From: an uncultured Aquimarina sp.
Lineage (GTDB): Bacteria; Bacteroidota; Bacteroidia; Flavobacteriales; Flavobacteriaceae
DNA: 64,000 nucleotides
Direction: 5' to 3'
Assembly: GCA_947496705.1 (NCBI GenBank)
Contig: CANMDW010000002.1
Span: 248,001 to 312,000 of the forward strand
Numbering within the stretch: position 1 is the stretch's first letter; each line of letters begins with the position of its first letter. A program made the translations under genes and the position numbers. Below, piece by piece: positions 26,702 to 34,731 of the stretch. The notes below the pieces were generated by a model. That model did not search any database and was not told the origin of the DNA. It saw nothing but the letters and a program-made list of their open reading frames with translations.

Positions 26702-27382
26702 ATGAGTATTGTACCAAAATCATCATTCGAATTTTTAAAAGAGTTAAAGAAGAATAACCATCGGGATTGGATGACCGAACACAAAAAGCGGTATCAAGCC
26801 AGTGAAAAAGAGCTAAAAGCTTTTTATGCATCTTTGGCAGAACGATTGAATGAAAAAGATGAGATCGAAAAGACAAAAGTGTTTAGAATCAATCGTGATA
26901 TTCGTTTTAGTAATGATAAAACCCCTTATAATGTGCACCGCAGTGTAAGTTTTAGCAGGGCAGGGGCACATCGCAGAGGAGGATATTATTTGCGTTTAGA
27001 ACCTGGAAATTCTTTGATGGCGGGCGGCTTTTTTAGCCCGGAACCCGCTGATTTATTACGCATCAGAAAAGAATTTGAAATGGATGATCAGGAAATTCGC
27101 GACATACTGGCAAATCCAAAGTTTAAGAAAGCTTTTGGTGGTTTTAATACAAATTATCAGGTGAAAACAGCTCCTAAAGGTTTCAGTAAGGAGCATCCTG
27201 CCATAGATCTGATTAAAAATAAATCATTTTTTGTTGAACATAGTTTCACAGATACCGAGGTCTTTGCACCCGATTTTATTGATAAAATAGTATACCATTT
27301 TGAGTTGCTAAGACCGTATTTTGACTATATGAGCGATGTGTTGACTACCGATTTGAATGGGGTATCATTACTAGATGATTAA
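26702..27382 (+). CDS. DUF2461 domain protein
   Basis: This 226-residue protein matches the DUF2461 (TIGR02453) family from end to end: FLKELKKNNHRDWMTEHKKR at the start, FRINRDIRFSNDKTPYN, then GGYYLRLEPGNSLMAGGFF. The family is widespread in bacteria and some fungi; its activity is not known. No signal peptide. The gene has its own upstream region between a terminator and the gap gene on the same strand. The assignment to the family is firm, the function open. Confidence 0.87.
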   Translation: MSIVPKSSFEFLKELKKNNHRDWMTEHKKRYQASEKELKAFYASLAERLNEKDEIEKTKVFRINRDIRFSNDKTPYNVHRSVSFSRAGAHRRGGYYLRLEPGNSLMAGGFFSPEPADLLRIRKEFEMDDQEIRDILANPKFKKAFGGFNTNYQVKTAPKGFSKEHPAIDLIKNKSFFVEHSFTDTEVFAPDFIDKIVYHFELLRPYFDYMSDVLTTDLNGVSLLDD

Positions 27383-27497
27383 ATCGTTAATTTTTGACTT
27401 TTATAAGTAATTACAACCCCTTTTTTATGACCTTATAGGAAGGAATATTCTTTGGATATTCTATCAAATTTTCACCAACAAAAAATGATGATTTAAT

Positions 27498-28487
27498 ATG
27501 AAGAGAATAGCAATTAATGGATTCGGAAGAATCGGGAGAGCTGCGCTAAAAGTAATTATGAAAGAGCCAGGATTACAAGTAGTAGCTGTAAATGATTTAA
27601 TGTCTATTAAAAATGCACAATATTTACTAAAATATGATAGTGTTTATGGTATTTATGACAAAGAGGTTACTATTCATGATGGTCATCTTAATGTAGACAG
27701 TCAAGAAATACTATATTTTAATCAAAGAAATCCAGAGCAGTTACCTTGGAAGGAAAATAATATTGACATTGTAATAGAAAGTACAGGTTTTTTTACGAAT
27801 AGAGAAGATGCAGAAAAGCATATTCATGCTGGGGCTACAAATGTTGTAATATCCGGTCCAACAAAAAGTAAAGATACCCCCACAGTGGTACATGGTGTAA
27901 ACACAGAAGAAGGTAAAACAGCGATATTTTCTTGTGCTAGTTGTACTACTAATAATATTAGCCCAGTTGTAGAGATCTTAGGGCGTACTATAGGTGTGAA
28001 AAAAGCAATTCTAAATACGATTCATGCATATACTGCTTCGCAAACTTTGGTGGATGCACCATCAAAAAAGAATCTTAGAATGGGTAGAGCAGGAGCAATT
28101 AATCTTACTCCAACCTCTACAGGAGCAGCTATTGCAACGACTAAGGCATTACCTCAATATGAAGGGAAATTTGATGGTGTGGCAATAAGAACCCCTGTTC
28201 CTGTAGGCTCTGTAAGTGATGTTACTTTTATCGCTGAGCGCGATACAACTGCAGAAGAAATTAATAAAATACTAGAAGAAGAGGCTAAAACAGATAGATA
28301 CCTTAAAGTTCTGGATGTTACATATGAGCCTATTGTTTCATCAGATATACAGCAAAACCCTTATGCCGCTACTGTTGATGCTTCTATGACCAGAGTTGTA
28401 GATGGAGATTTGGTAAAGATTATGATCTGGTATGATAATGAATGGGGATTTACAAATCAAATGATTAGACAGATATTAGAGTTATAA
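27498..28487 (+). CDS. gap: Glyceraldehyde-3-phosphate dehydrogenase
   Basis: The enzyme converts glyceraldehyde 3-phosphate, NAD+ and phosphate to 1,3-bisphosphoglycerate in glycolysis or the reverse in gluconeogenesis. The NAD-binding motif INGFGRIGR lies at residues 6-14, the nucleotide-selecting Asp33 in VNDLMS, the catalytic Cys149 in SCASCTTN, and the C-terminal WYDNEWGFTNQM. At 329 residues the length is standard. It is transcribed alone, converging on the LytS kinase gene. A second gap copy elsewhere in the genome would be usual for this group. Confidence 0.97.
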   Translation: MKRIAINGFGRIGRAALKVIMKEPGLQVVAVNDLMSIKNAQYLLKYDSVYGIYDKEVTIHDGHLNVDSQEILYFNQRNPEQLPWKENNIDIVIESTGFFTNREDAEKHIHAGATNVVISGPTKSKDTPTVVHGVNTEEGKTAIFSCASCTTNNISPVVEILGRTIGVKKAILNTIHAYTASQTLVDAPSKKNLRMGRAGAINLTPTSTGAAIATTKALPQYEGKFDGVAIRTPVPVGSVSDVTFIAERDTTAEEINKILEEEAKTDRYLKVLDVTYEPIVSSDIQQNPYAATVDASMTRVVDGDLVKIMIWYDNEWGFTNQMIRQILEL

Positions 28488-28540
28488 CCACGAATAAGGT
28501 CTCATCTGATTTTACTATAAAAAAACTACACCTAATCTAA

Positions 28541-29674
28541 TTAATGCATTGCAGTTGCTCGGGTTGGGTGTTTTTTATTGTGAATTTTAACTTTTTCTTG
28601 AATAGGAATTTTTATAATGGTAACGACACCTTTTTTGTTGCTATTATTACCAAATGAGAATTCAAAACTGTGATTGTATAACGTTGATAATCTCTCTTTT
28701 ATATTTCTTATTCCTATACCATGATTGATCTTACTTTTTTCGAGAGGCTTACCATTATTTTCTATATGAATAACTAACCTTTTGTCTTTTCTATAGATGT
28801 ATAATTTAACTTTTAAGTCGGTTGTATCATATGAATAACCATGTTTCAGTGAATTTTCAATTATAGGCTGAATTAGCATCGCAGGTACTAATACATCATT
28901 TATATTTTCTTCTATTTTAATATCAAAATTCAAATGGTCAGAAAATCGCACCATCATAATATCAATATACTTTTTGAGAATAAGAATTTCTTTATGTAGT
29001 GGGATTAAATTGTTGTCTTTTAGTATTAAAATTTCTCTAAGTAGATCTCCTAAGTTAGCAATCATATCTTGTGCTTTTTTCTGATCTTCGCCTATTAGAG
29101 CAGAAATGCTATTAAGAGTATTGAATAAAAAGTGAGGATTTAACTGGGATTTTAAAGCCTCCATTTTAATGTTTGTAAGTTGTTTTGATAATTGAGCCTT
29201 TTGCAATTCCATTTTTGTACTTCGGTCTATATAATAATACGAATAAATGATACTTACAAAACCGACATAACCCAGGAAATGCAAATTAGAATCGTATATA
29301 ATGTTAATAATGCCTTCTGCATCAAATACATCAAATACAGCATCCCCGGTAATTGTTAAGTAAATATTTCCAAAAAGATAAATTAAGAATCCAAAGAGCA
29401 ATGAAAAGAAGAAATGTGCTACTATAATATATTTCCATTTATAATTTTTATTGATCATCATTTTAGTTATTACCAAAATTATAATTATAATAGGTGGTAC
29501 AATGATTAAATTTCCAATCAATACATCTAGTGTGATCTCTTTCCAACTTACATTTTCAAGCTTACTTATACCTTTTAGTTTTAGTAATACCAATTTAAAT
29601 ATGAAAACAACATGATAGGCTAACATATAGCCAATCAGTATGAAAAATAATTTTTTATCAAGATATTTCTTCAT
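28541..29674 (-). CDS. LytS/YehU-type sensor histidine kinase
   Basis: This 377-residue protein has four hydrophobic segments in its first 150 residues, a coiled linker, then a His_kinase domain with His181 in LNPHFLFNTLNSISALIG and the N-box IQPIIENSLKHGY, with a GHKL ATPase part ending GIGIRNIKERL. Such kinases have no separate sensor domain other than the membrane helices. The gene overlaps its LytTR response regulator by 17 bp, so the two are coupled. The membrane-embedded sensor type is also used for peptide signals in Gram-positive LytTR systems, but it is very common in Bacteroidetes for other inputs. Confidence 0.92.
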   Translation of the reverse strand: MKKYLDKKLFFILIGYMLAYHVVFIFKLVLLKLKGISKLENVSWKEITLDVLIGNLIIVPPIIIIILVITKMMINKNYKWKYIIVAHFFFSLLFGFLIYLFGNIYLTITGDAVFDVFDAEGIINIIYDSNLHFLGYVGFVSIIYSYYYIDRSTKMELQKAQLSKQLTNIKMEALKSQLNPHFLFNTLNSISALIGEDQKKAQDMIANLGDLLREILILKDNNLIPLHKEILILKKYIDIMMVRFSDHLNFDIKIEENINDVLVPAMLIQPIIENSLKHGYSYDTTDLKVKLYIYRKDKRLVIHIENNGKPLEKSKINHGIGIRNIKERLSTLYNHSFEFSFGNNSNKKGVVTIIKIPIQEKVKIHNKKHPTRATAMH

Positions 29675-30449
29675 TTCTCAATCCCATTTTAATTAAAAAT
29701 TCCTTTTTATAGCTTTTGCTAATCCTAAATTGGTTGTCATCTTTCATCTTTACATTAATTATTCCATAGTTTGAATGTATTAATTCATGAACAAATTCAA
29801 TATTTATTATAGTCGAACGATGAATTCTTATAAAATCAGTATGGTTTAATCGCTCTAATAGATTACTCATTGATTCTCTAAGTAAGTACTTTCTCTTTTT
29901 TGTGCAGATTTCTGCATAATAATTTGATGCGGATATGTATAAAATATCATTAGGATAAATAAATACTGTCTTATTTCTTAGAGGAACAGGTATTCTTTTA
30001 GACTGATCAATAACAGGTTCAAAATCTCGTGATTGTATATGATTGAGAAGATTATTCACTTTTTTCTGAAGTGAAGAACTATCTTTTTTATTGAAAGTAT
30101 CAATTACTTTGTTTACAGAAACAAAAAAACGTTCTTCATTAAAGGGTTTTAATAAATAATCAAATGCAAAAAAATTAAAAGCTTTTAATGCATATGAATC
30201 AAAAGCAGTTACAAATATTACAACTGGTGATTTTATTGAAATTCTTTCAAGAATATCAAATCCGGTCATATCTTTTAGTTTAATATCTAAAAATATGAGA
30301 TCAGGATTCGATTCATTAATCATATGTATCGCTTCTTTTCCCGTTTTGCATTGACCAATTACTTCGATTTCTGAAATTGAAGTCAATAGATTAGATATTA
30401 ATTTCCTTGCAAGAGGCTCGTCATCAATTATTAATGCTGAAATTTCCAT
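29658..30449 (-). CDS. LytTR family response regulator
   Basis: This 263-residue protein has a receiver domain with phospho-acceptor Asp55 in LIFLDIKL and the switch Lys in YLLKPF, then a C-terminal LytTR DNA-binding domain including IRIHRSTIINIEFVHEL. LytTR domains bind pairs of imperfect direct repeats spaced about two helical turns. The start at 30449 (MEISALIIDDEPLARK) is the normal one; an upstream ATG at 30500 adds 17 unlikely residues. Upstream of it, in the divergent intergenic region, three ACTTCAAA repeats lie at 21-bp intervals, a likely target. Confidence 0.92.
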   Translation of the reverse strand: MEISALIIDDEPLARKLISNLLTSISEIEVIGQCKTGKEAIHMINESNPDLIFLDIKLKDMTGFDILERISIKSPVVIFVTAFDSYALKAFNFFAFDYLLKPFNEERFFVSVNKVIDTFNKKDSSSLQKKVNNLLNHIQSRDFEPVIDQSKRIPVPLRNKTVFIYPNDILYISASNYYAEICTKKRKYLLRESMSNLLERLNHTDFIRIHRSTIINIEFVHELIHSNYGIINVKMKDDNQFRISKSYKKEFLIKMGLRNEEIS

Positions 30450-30541
30450 AACTATGTTGCTGTACTTATTTGTTATTGGATATACAAGATTATGTAACAA
30501 TGTAGGTAAAATAATTTTGTTAATTTTTTGATAATTTCATT

Positions 30542-30591
30542 CACTTCAAAATGAAAAGGATTCACTTCAAAAAAAAGATGATAGACTTCAA
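30542..30591. promoter_or_regulatory. Three 21-bp-spaced direct repeats, candidate LytTR binding sites
   Basis: ACTTCAAA occurs at 30542, 30563 and 30584, that is at exactly 21-bp intervals, preceded by C, C and G. LytTR regulators (AgrA, ComE, BlpR type) bind direct repeats with about this two-turn period. The repeats lie between the LytTR gene (start 30449) and the divergent propeller-peptide genes (start 30691), 100 bp before the latter. Binding by the adjacent regulator is inference. Confidence 0.55.
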
Positions 30592-30690
30592 AGTTTTAAA
30601 AATGTGATACAAAAACGATAATTTTAATAGAAAATTACGATGAGGTAGAATTGTATTTTCAGTGCTTAATTAACTAAAAATCACAAAAAA

Positions 30691-31839
30691 ATGAGGAAAT
30701 TTTATGTTTTATTATTTATCATGTTGTCTGTTGTTGGATACGGACAAAACATCACGACTATTTTAAATTCTCCAGAGGTTAATGTTGATGATGCGTTGGC
30801 TTTTGATTCTAAAGGGAATTTATATGGTTCTAATTTTGACGGGGATACGGTATATAAAATCACTCCATCTGGAGAAGTGAGTGCTTTCGTAACCGGGCTT
30901 ATTAATCCAAACGGATTAGCATTTGATTCTCAAGACCATCTTTTTGTTGTAGACTACGCAAAAGACGGAAAAATACGTAAATACGATACAGAAGGAAATC
31001 TTCTAAATACCTTTATGGCGGGGGAGTTTCCTTCTGGAATAATAAAGGCGTTTGGGAGCGATGCCATGATATTTACTCGTGCAGATTTTGGCAATGTAGA
31101 AAATAATAGTATAAATGAGTTATTACCAGATGGAACGATTAGAGAAATCTATCAGGGAGCTCCACTAAGTGTTCCGGTAGGACTTACCTATAATCGTAGT
31201 GGTACTTTATATGTAGGAAACTATTTAGATAGAAAAATCTATAAATTATCCTCTAACCAAAACCAGTTAGAATACATAGCTACTGTTCCAGACTCAGGAA
31301 CCAATGCTCCTTTTTTAGCTTTTATAACATATACCAGAGGATTTCTTTATGGTACTGTGTATGGAGAACATAAAATTTTTAAGATAAATCCAAGAGCCAT
31401 AGATGATGTAAAGATCTTTGCTGGTAGTACTAATGGCAACTTAGACGGAGATATTTCTGAAGCTACATTTTCTTTCCCTTCAGGTATTATAACTAATAAA
31501 AGACAAGATGCACTCTATATTTCAGAATTTAATGGTTTGGGAAATATCAGAAAATTATCTTTTCGTAGATCGAGATGTGATATAAGAATTGGACTTAAAG
31601 CATATCCAAACCCTACTAGAGATGTGTTAAATATTATGGTTGAATTATCTGAGGGAGGAAACTTTAAAATAAATATATCTAATCTATTTACTAATGCTAC
31701 TATATATACAAGTGATGAGGTTTTTGAAGATGAAGGTTTTCTGAAAACCATTTCAGTCTCAGATTGGCCAGAAGGTTTTTATAGACTACAGATTACTAAG
31801 GGGAGTTGTAAACGCTCTAAAATAGTAGTCGTTAGATAA
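30691..31839 (+). CDS. Secreted beta-propeller protein with a T9SS sorting domain
   Basis: This 382-residue protein has a signal peptide (MRKFYVLLFIMLSVVGYGQ), an SMP-30/NHL-like six-bladed propeller over residues 25-290 with repeated strands such as LAFDSKGNLYGSNF, GLAFDSQDHLFVVDYAKDG and GLTYNRSGTLYVGNY, and a C-terminal T9SS type A sorting domain starting LKAYPNPTRDVLNI and ending with a basic KIVVVR. It would pass the outer membrane through PorSS and be anchored or released. The substrate or ligand is unknown. It is divergent from the LytTR pair and followed 53 bp later by a six-cysteine peptide gene, so propeller and peptide are probably co-transcribed. Confidence 0.87.
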   Translation: MRKFYVLLFIMLSVVGYGQNITTILNSPEVNVDDALAFDSKGNLYGSNFDGDTVYKITPSGEVSAFVTGLINPNGLAFDSQDHLFVVDYAKDGKIRKYDTEGNLLNTFMAGEFPSGIIKAFGSDAMIFTRADFGNVENNSINELLPDGTIREIYQGAPLSVPVGLTYNRSGTLYVGNYLDRKIYKLSSNQNQLEYIATVPDSGTNAPFLAFITYTRGFLYGTVYGEHKIFKINPRAIDDVKIFAGSTNGNLDGDISEATFSFPSGIITNKRQDALYISEFNGLGNIRKLSFRRSRCDIRIGLKAYPNPTRDVLNIMVELSEGGNFKINISNLFTNATIYTSDEVFEDEGFLKTISVSDWPEGFYRLQITKGSCKRSKIVVVR

Positions 31840-31892
31840 AGATATATAATCAAAAAATGTAATTTTTTTATTAATTAAATATACTTTTACAA

Positions 31893-32087
31893 ATGAAAAA
31901 TATTTTAAATCTAAAAGGTATTAAAACCTTAAGTAAGAAAGAACAAAAAGAGGTTACAGGATCCATAAGACGATACCCTTGTACACAAATGGGGCGAATA
32001 TGTTGTTCAAATTCTCCCGGAGGCGGAATATGCGACTTTGGAGTTTGTGTAGGGTTTGCAGGTTCTGGAGGTTGTATTTGGTACTAA
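31893..32087 (+). CDS. Double-glycine-type leader peptide with a six-cysteine core, copy 3
   Basis: This 64-residue peptide has the leader MKNILNLKGIKTLSKKEQKE then VTGS at the predicted cut, close to the leaders at 13723 and 14236. The core has six cysteines spaced C-x6-CC-x8-C-x4-C-x8-C and ends GGCIWY, with the shared residues Q-x-G-x-I before the CC pair and G between the fourth and fifth cysteines. It follows the propeller gene by 53 bp and ends in a strong terminator. It differs from the other two mainly by a longer last loop. Function unknown; candidate exported disulphide-rich peptide. Confidence 0.8.
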   Translation: MKNILNLKGIKTLSKKEQKEVTGSIRRYPCTQMGRICCSNSPGGGICDFGVCVGFAGSGGCIWY

Positions 32088-32104
32088 ATGATTATCAAAA
32101 TTTA

Positions 32105-32150
32105 AAAGGCTGAATTCTTGAGTCTTAACTTAGAATCCAGCCTTTTTTTT
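32105..32150 (+). terminator. Terminator of the propeller-peptide unit
   Basis: AAAGGCTG then ATTCT pairs with AGAAT then CAGCCTTT across a 15-nt loop, followed by a run of eight T. It lies 18 bases after the peptide stop, supporting that the peptide gene is the end of a real transcription unit. Confidence 0.9.
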
Positions 32151-32194
32151 CCAATGCTCTAAATTTTATATAAATGCATTCCTTGATGAACTAG

Positions 32195-32965
32195 TTAAAC
32201 TTGACTTAACCCACCATCGACTTCTAATTCTACGCCATTTATAAAAGAAGCATCATCTGAAGCCAGAAAAAGAGCTGATTTTGCTACTTCTTCTGAAGTT
32301 CCAAAGCGCCCCAATGGTACCTGCTGTGCGAATCCTTTACCCATTTCTTCTACTACCTCCTGTGGTAATCCCATTTTATCATAAATAGGAGTGCTTATTG
32401 GGCCTGGAGCGATAGAATTAACACGTATTCCTCTAGACTTCAATTCTGAAGTTAAAACACGTTGATATGCGCGTAGCGCTCCTTTAGATGCAGAGTATAT
32501 TCCTAGTCCGTCAAAACCTTTTTGATGTACAATAGAGTTGGTAAACAACACTGTTCCACCGTCACTAATATGTGGTAAAGCTTCTTTAGTCGCTAAAATG
32601 GGACCTTTTACATTAATGTTGAATACTTCATCATAGTGATTCTCGGTTATTTCATGAGTAGGAGCTACAGGAGCAACACCAGCATTTAGGAACAGAATGT
32701 CTATTTTCCCATAAGTACTGACAGCCTCTTCAATTAATCTTTTATTATCTTCAGCTATTGATACGTCTGCTTTTACAGTGATAAAATCCCCTTCTAATTC
32801 CTTAGAAACTTCATCTAATGCTTCCTGTCGTCTTCCAGAGAGTACTACTTTGGCACCTTCCTGTAAATATAGTTTAGCTGTTGCTAATCCTATTCCGCTA
32901 TTGGCGCCTGTAATAACGGCAACTTTGCCTGCCAAACGACCAGGCTGATCTTGTAACTTTTTCAT
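32195..32965 (-). CDS. Short-chain dehydrogenase/reductase
   Basis: This 256-residue classical SDR has the cofactor motif TGANSGIG at residues 19-26, NAG in the middle strand (FLNAGVAP), and the catalytic YxxxK in YSASKG, with a late DGGLSQV end. It reduces or oxidises a small alcohol or ketone with NAD(P); the substrate is unknown. It follows a TetR regulator by 65 bp on the same strand, and a palindrome that matches one upstream of the regulator lies between them, so the gene is very probably repressed by that regulator. Confidence 0.92.
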   Translation of the reverse strand: MKKLQDQPGRLAGKVAVITGANSGIGLATAKLYLQEGAKVVLSGRRQEALDEVSKELEGDFITVKADVSIAEDNKRLIEEAVSTYGKIDILFLNAGVAPVAPTHEITENHYDEVFNINVKGPILATKEALPHISDGGTVLFTNSIVHQKGFDGLGIYSASKGALRAYQRVLTSELKSRGIRVNSIAPGPISTPIYDKMGLPQEVVEEMGKGFAQQVPLGRFGTSEEVAKSALFLASDDASFINGVELEVDGGLSQV

Positions 32966-32995
32966 TTTAATTATTTTATGGTATTCATATATTTA

Positions 32996-33015
32996 TTTGA
33001 AACAATCGTTTCAAA
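32996..33015 (-). promoter_or_regulatory. TetR operator-like palindrome upstream of the SDR gene
   Basis: TTTGAAACAATCGTTTCAAA is a perfect 8-bp-arm palindrome located 31 bases before the SDR start. Its core TTGAAA-6-TTTCAA is repeated upstream of the tetR gene at 33620-33637 with the same spacing, so both are probably bound by the same dimer. Confidence 0.75.
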
Positions 33016-33030
33016 ATAAGTTAAAAAAAT

Positions 33031-33612
33031 TTAGTGCAATACTTTAAGTACTGTGTTTATAAGATTTCTTAGTTCTTTTTCATTCTTGTTTAGTATTCCT
33101 GTCATTCGTAGTCCCTGGATAGAAGAGAACAGATATAATGCGTATTGATTTGCTGTCTGGTCTTGATTAAAAATCTTTTCCATTTGTCCTTTATACACAA
33201 TATCTTCAAGCATGGCAATCATTCTATCCTGGTTTTTTTCCATAAATGATTTAATTGAAGGCTCTTGATTTACCATTTCCGACTTACAATTAACAATCAT
33301 ACATCCTTTACGATCATTATCGTTTAAGATTTCGGTTAGGCTTAATTCAAAAATGGTTTCAATTGCTTCCGTTGCATTATAAGATTGTGCTAATCCCTGG
33401 CTGAAGTTATTATTATGAAAGGATTGATAGTAGGACAAAACTTCCAGAAACAGATTTAATTTGCTGCCAAAAGAATTATAGATGCTGGACCTGTTTAAGG
33501 AAGTGGCATCCACCAAATCCTGCATAGAAGTACCATTGTATCCCTTTTTATGGAATACCTCTGTAGCTTTTTGCAATACCTGGTTTCTATTGAATGTTTC
33601 TACTTTTGGCAT
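33031..33612 (-). CDS. TetR/AcrR family transcriptional regulator
   Basis: This 193-residue protein has an N-terminal TetR helix-turn-helix (ATEVFHKKGYNGTSMQDLVD and then NRSSIYNSFGSK) and a C-terminal ligand-binding helical domain with two cysteines (KGCMIVNCKSE). It probably represses itself and the downstream SDR gene, since matching palindromes are found at both promoters. The inducer would be the SDR substrate or a related compound, which is inference from context. Start at 33612 is eight bases from the upstream operator. Confidence 0.93.
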   Translation of the reverse strand: MPKVETFNRNQVLQKATEVFHKKGYNGTSMQDLVDATSLNRSSIYNSFGSKLNLFLEVLSYYQSFHNNNFSQGLAQSYNATEAIETIFELSLTEILNDNDRKGCMIVNCKSEMVNQEPSIKSFMEKNQDRMIAMLEDIVYKGQMEKIFNQDQTANQYALYLFSSIQGLRMTGILNKNEKELRNLINTVLKVLH

Positions 33613-33619
33613 TTTCTTA

Positions 33620-33637
33620 TTGAAATGAACGTTTCAA
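33620..33637 (-). promoter_or_regulatory. TetR operator-like palindrome upstream of tetR
   Basis: TTGAAATGAACGTTTCAA has the same half-sites and six-base spacer as the palindrome before the SDR gene. It lies eight bases before the tetR ATG, suitable for autorepression. Confidence 0.72.
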
Positions 33638-33695
33638 AATTAATTAAAATTTCATGCCACGAATGTTATTAAAATCATAAAGTTTTTTGGAAGAC

Positions 33696-34226
33696 TTATA
33701 ATTCAAGCTTCATCATTAAATCAACTTGTGCTTCTGTACCCAGCATAAATCCATGTTTATCAAAGATTTTGAAGCCATTTCTTTCATAAAATTTTATTGC
33801 CCGAACGTTTTTATCCCAAACACCAAGCCATATATACTCTGCATTCTTGTTTTTGGCAACTTGCAGGGATTTGTCAAGTAGTATTTGGCCTGTTTTTTTG
33901 CCTTGATACTCTTTTGTAACATAGATTCGTTCTATTTCGATAGCATTGCCTTCTACAGATTCTGTTTGTGCATCTCCCGAATTTAATTTAAGATAGCCTA
34001 TTATTTCATTGTTTAGTTTGGCGAAGTAAAAAATAGAATTTGGATGCTTCAGTTCTTTGGTAATATGTTCTTTGGTGAATTTCTCATTCAAATAACTCTG
34101 AATGTTTTCTTCGGTATTTACAGGAGGGCCAAAGCCATCATAAAATGTTTGACGGCCAATCTGCAGAAGTTTTTGGCTATCTTTGTGCTGTACTTTTATG
34201 ATTTGAATTTCTATGGATTGTGACAC
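33696..34226 (-). CDS. GNAT family N-acetyltransferase
   Basis: This 176-residue protein has the GNAT acetyl-CoA motif in IERIYVTKEYQGKKTGQILL (residues about 108-127) and the family end WDKNVRAIKFYERNGFKIF. It transfers an acetyl group from acetyl-CoA to an amine of unknown identity. It is the last of three same-strand genes (NlpC/P60, GNAT, GNAT) with gaps of 20 and 29 bp. It is not closely similar to the neighbouring GNAT, so they are not a recent duplication. Confidence 0.9.
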   Translation of the reverse strand: MSQSIEIQIIKVQHKDSQKLLQIGRQTFYDGFGPPVNTEENIQSYLNEKFTKEHITKELKHPNSIFYFAKLNNEIIGYLKLNSGDAQTESVEGNAIEIERIYVTKEYQGKKTGQILLDKSLQVAKNKNAEYIWLGVWDKNVRAIKFYERNGFKIFDKHGFMLGTEAQVDLMMKLEL

Positions 34227-34255
34227 AGAATTATAATTATTAAGATTGCTGCTTT

Positions 34256-34711
34256 TCAGACAAAATGAAGCTTCATCCCTTCATGAGAGGTTCTAAAACC
34301 AAGTTTTTTATAGAATTTGATTGCTTCCGGACGTTTTTTGTTGGTTGTAAGTTGTAACACATGTGCATTTCGTTCTTTGGCCCTTGCTATGGCCCATGTA
34401 AACATTTTTTGCCCAATACCTTTTCCCCTTTGGTCTTCCCGGATTCTAACGGCTTCTATTTGGGCTCTTATTCCTCCCTGATAGGTGAGATATTGTATGA
34501 AGCTTAATTGTAAAGTACCGATAATTTCTAAAACATCATTTTCTACAACAATAAGCTCCTGATTTTGGTCGGTATTAATGTTTTCAAATGCTTTGTAGTA
34601 ACTTTCGGATAGCGGATTGGTATATTTTTCCCTCGTTTTTCCAAGTTGATCATTTGCGATCATTTTTACAATGTCTGGAATATCTTTTATGGTTGCTTTT
34701 CTAAAATTCAT
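34256..34711 (-). CDS. GNAT family N-acetyltransferase
   Basis: This 151-residue acetyltransferase has the acetyl-CoA-binding motif IREDQRGKGIGQKMFTWA and the end PEAIKFYKKLGF. It resembles the small GNATs that acetylate amino acids, antibiotics or protein N-termini; the acceptor is not predictable. It lies between a NlpC/P60 hydrolase (20-bp gap) and a second GNAT gene (29-bp gap), most likely one transcript. Confidence 0.9.
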   Translation of the reverse strand: MNFRKATIKDIPDIVKMIANDQLGKTREKYTNPLSESYYKAFENINTDQNQELIVVENDVLEIIGTLQLSFIQYLTYQGGIRAQIEAVRIREDQRGKGIGQKMFTWAIARAKERNAHVLQLTTNKKRPEAIKFYKKLGFRTSHEGMKLHFV

Positions 34712-34731
34712 GATATCACATTTAGCATATA

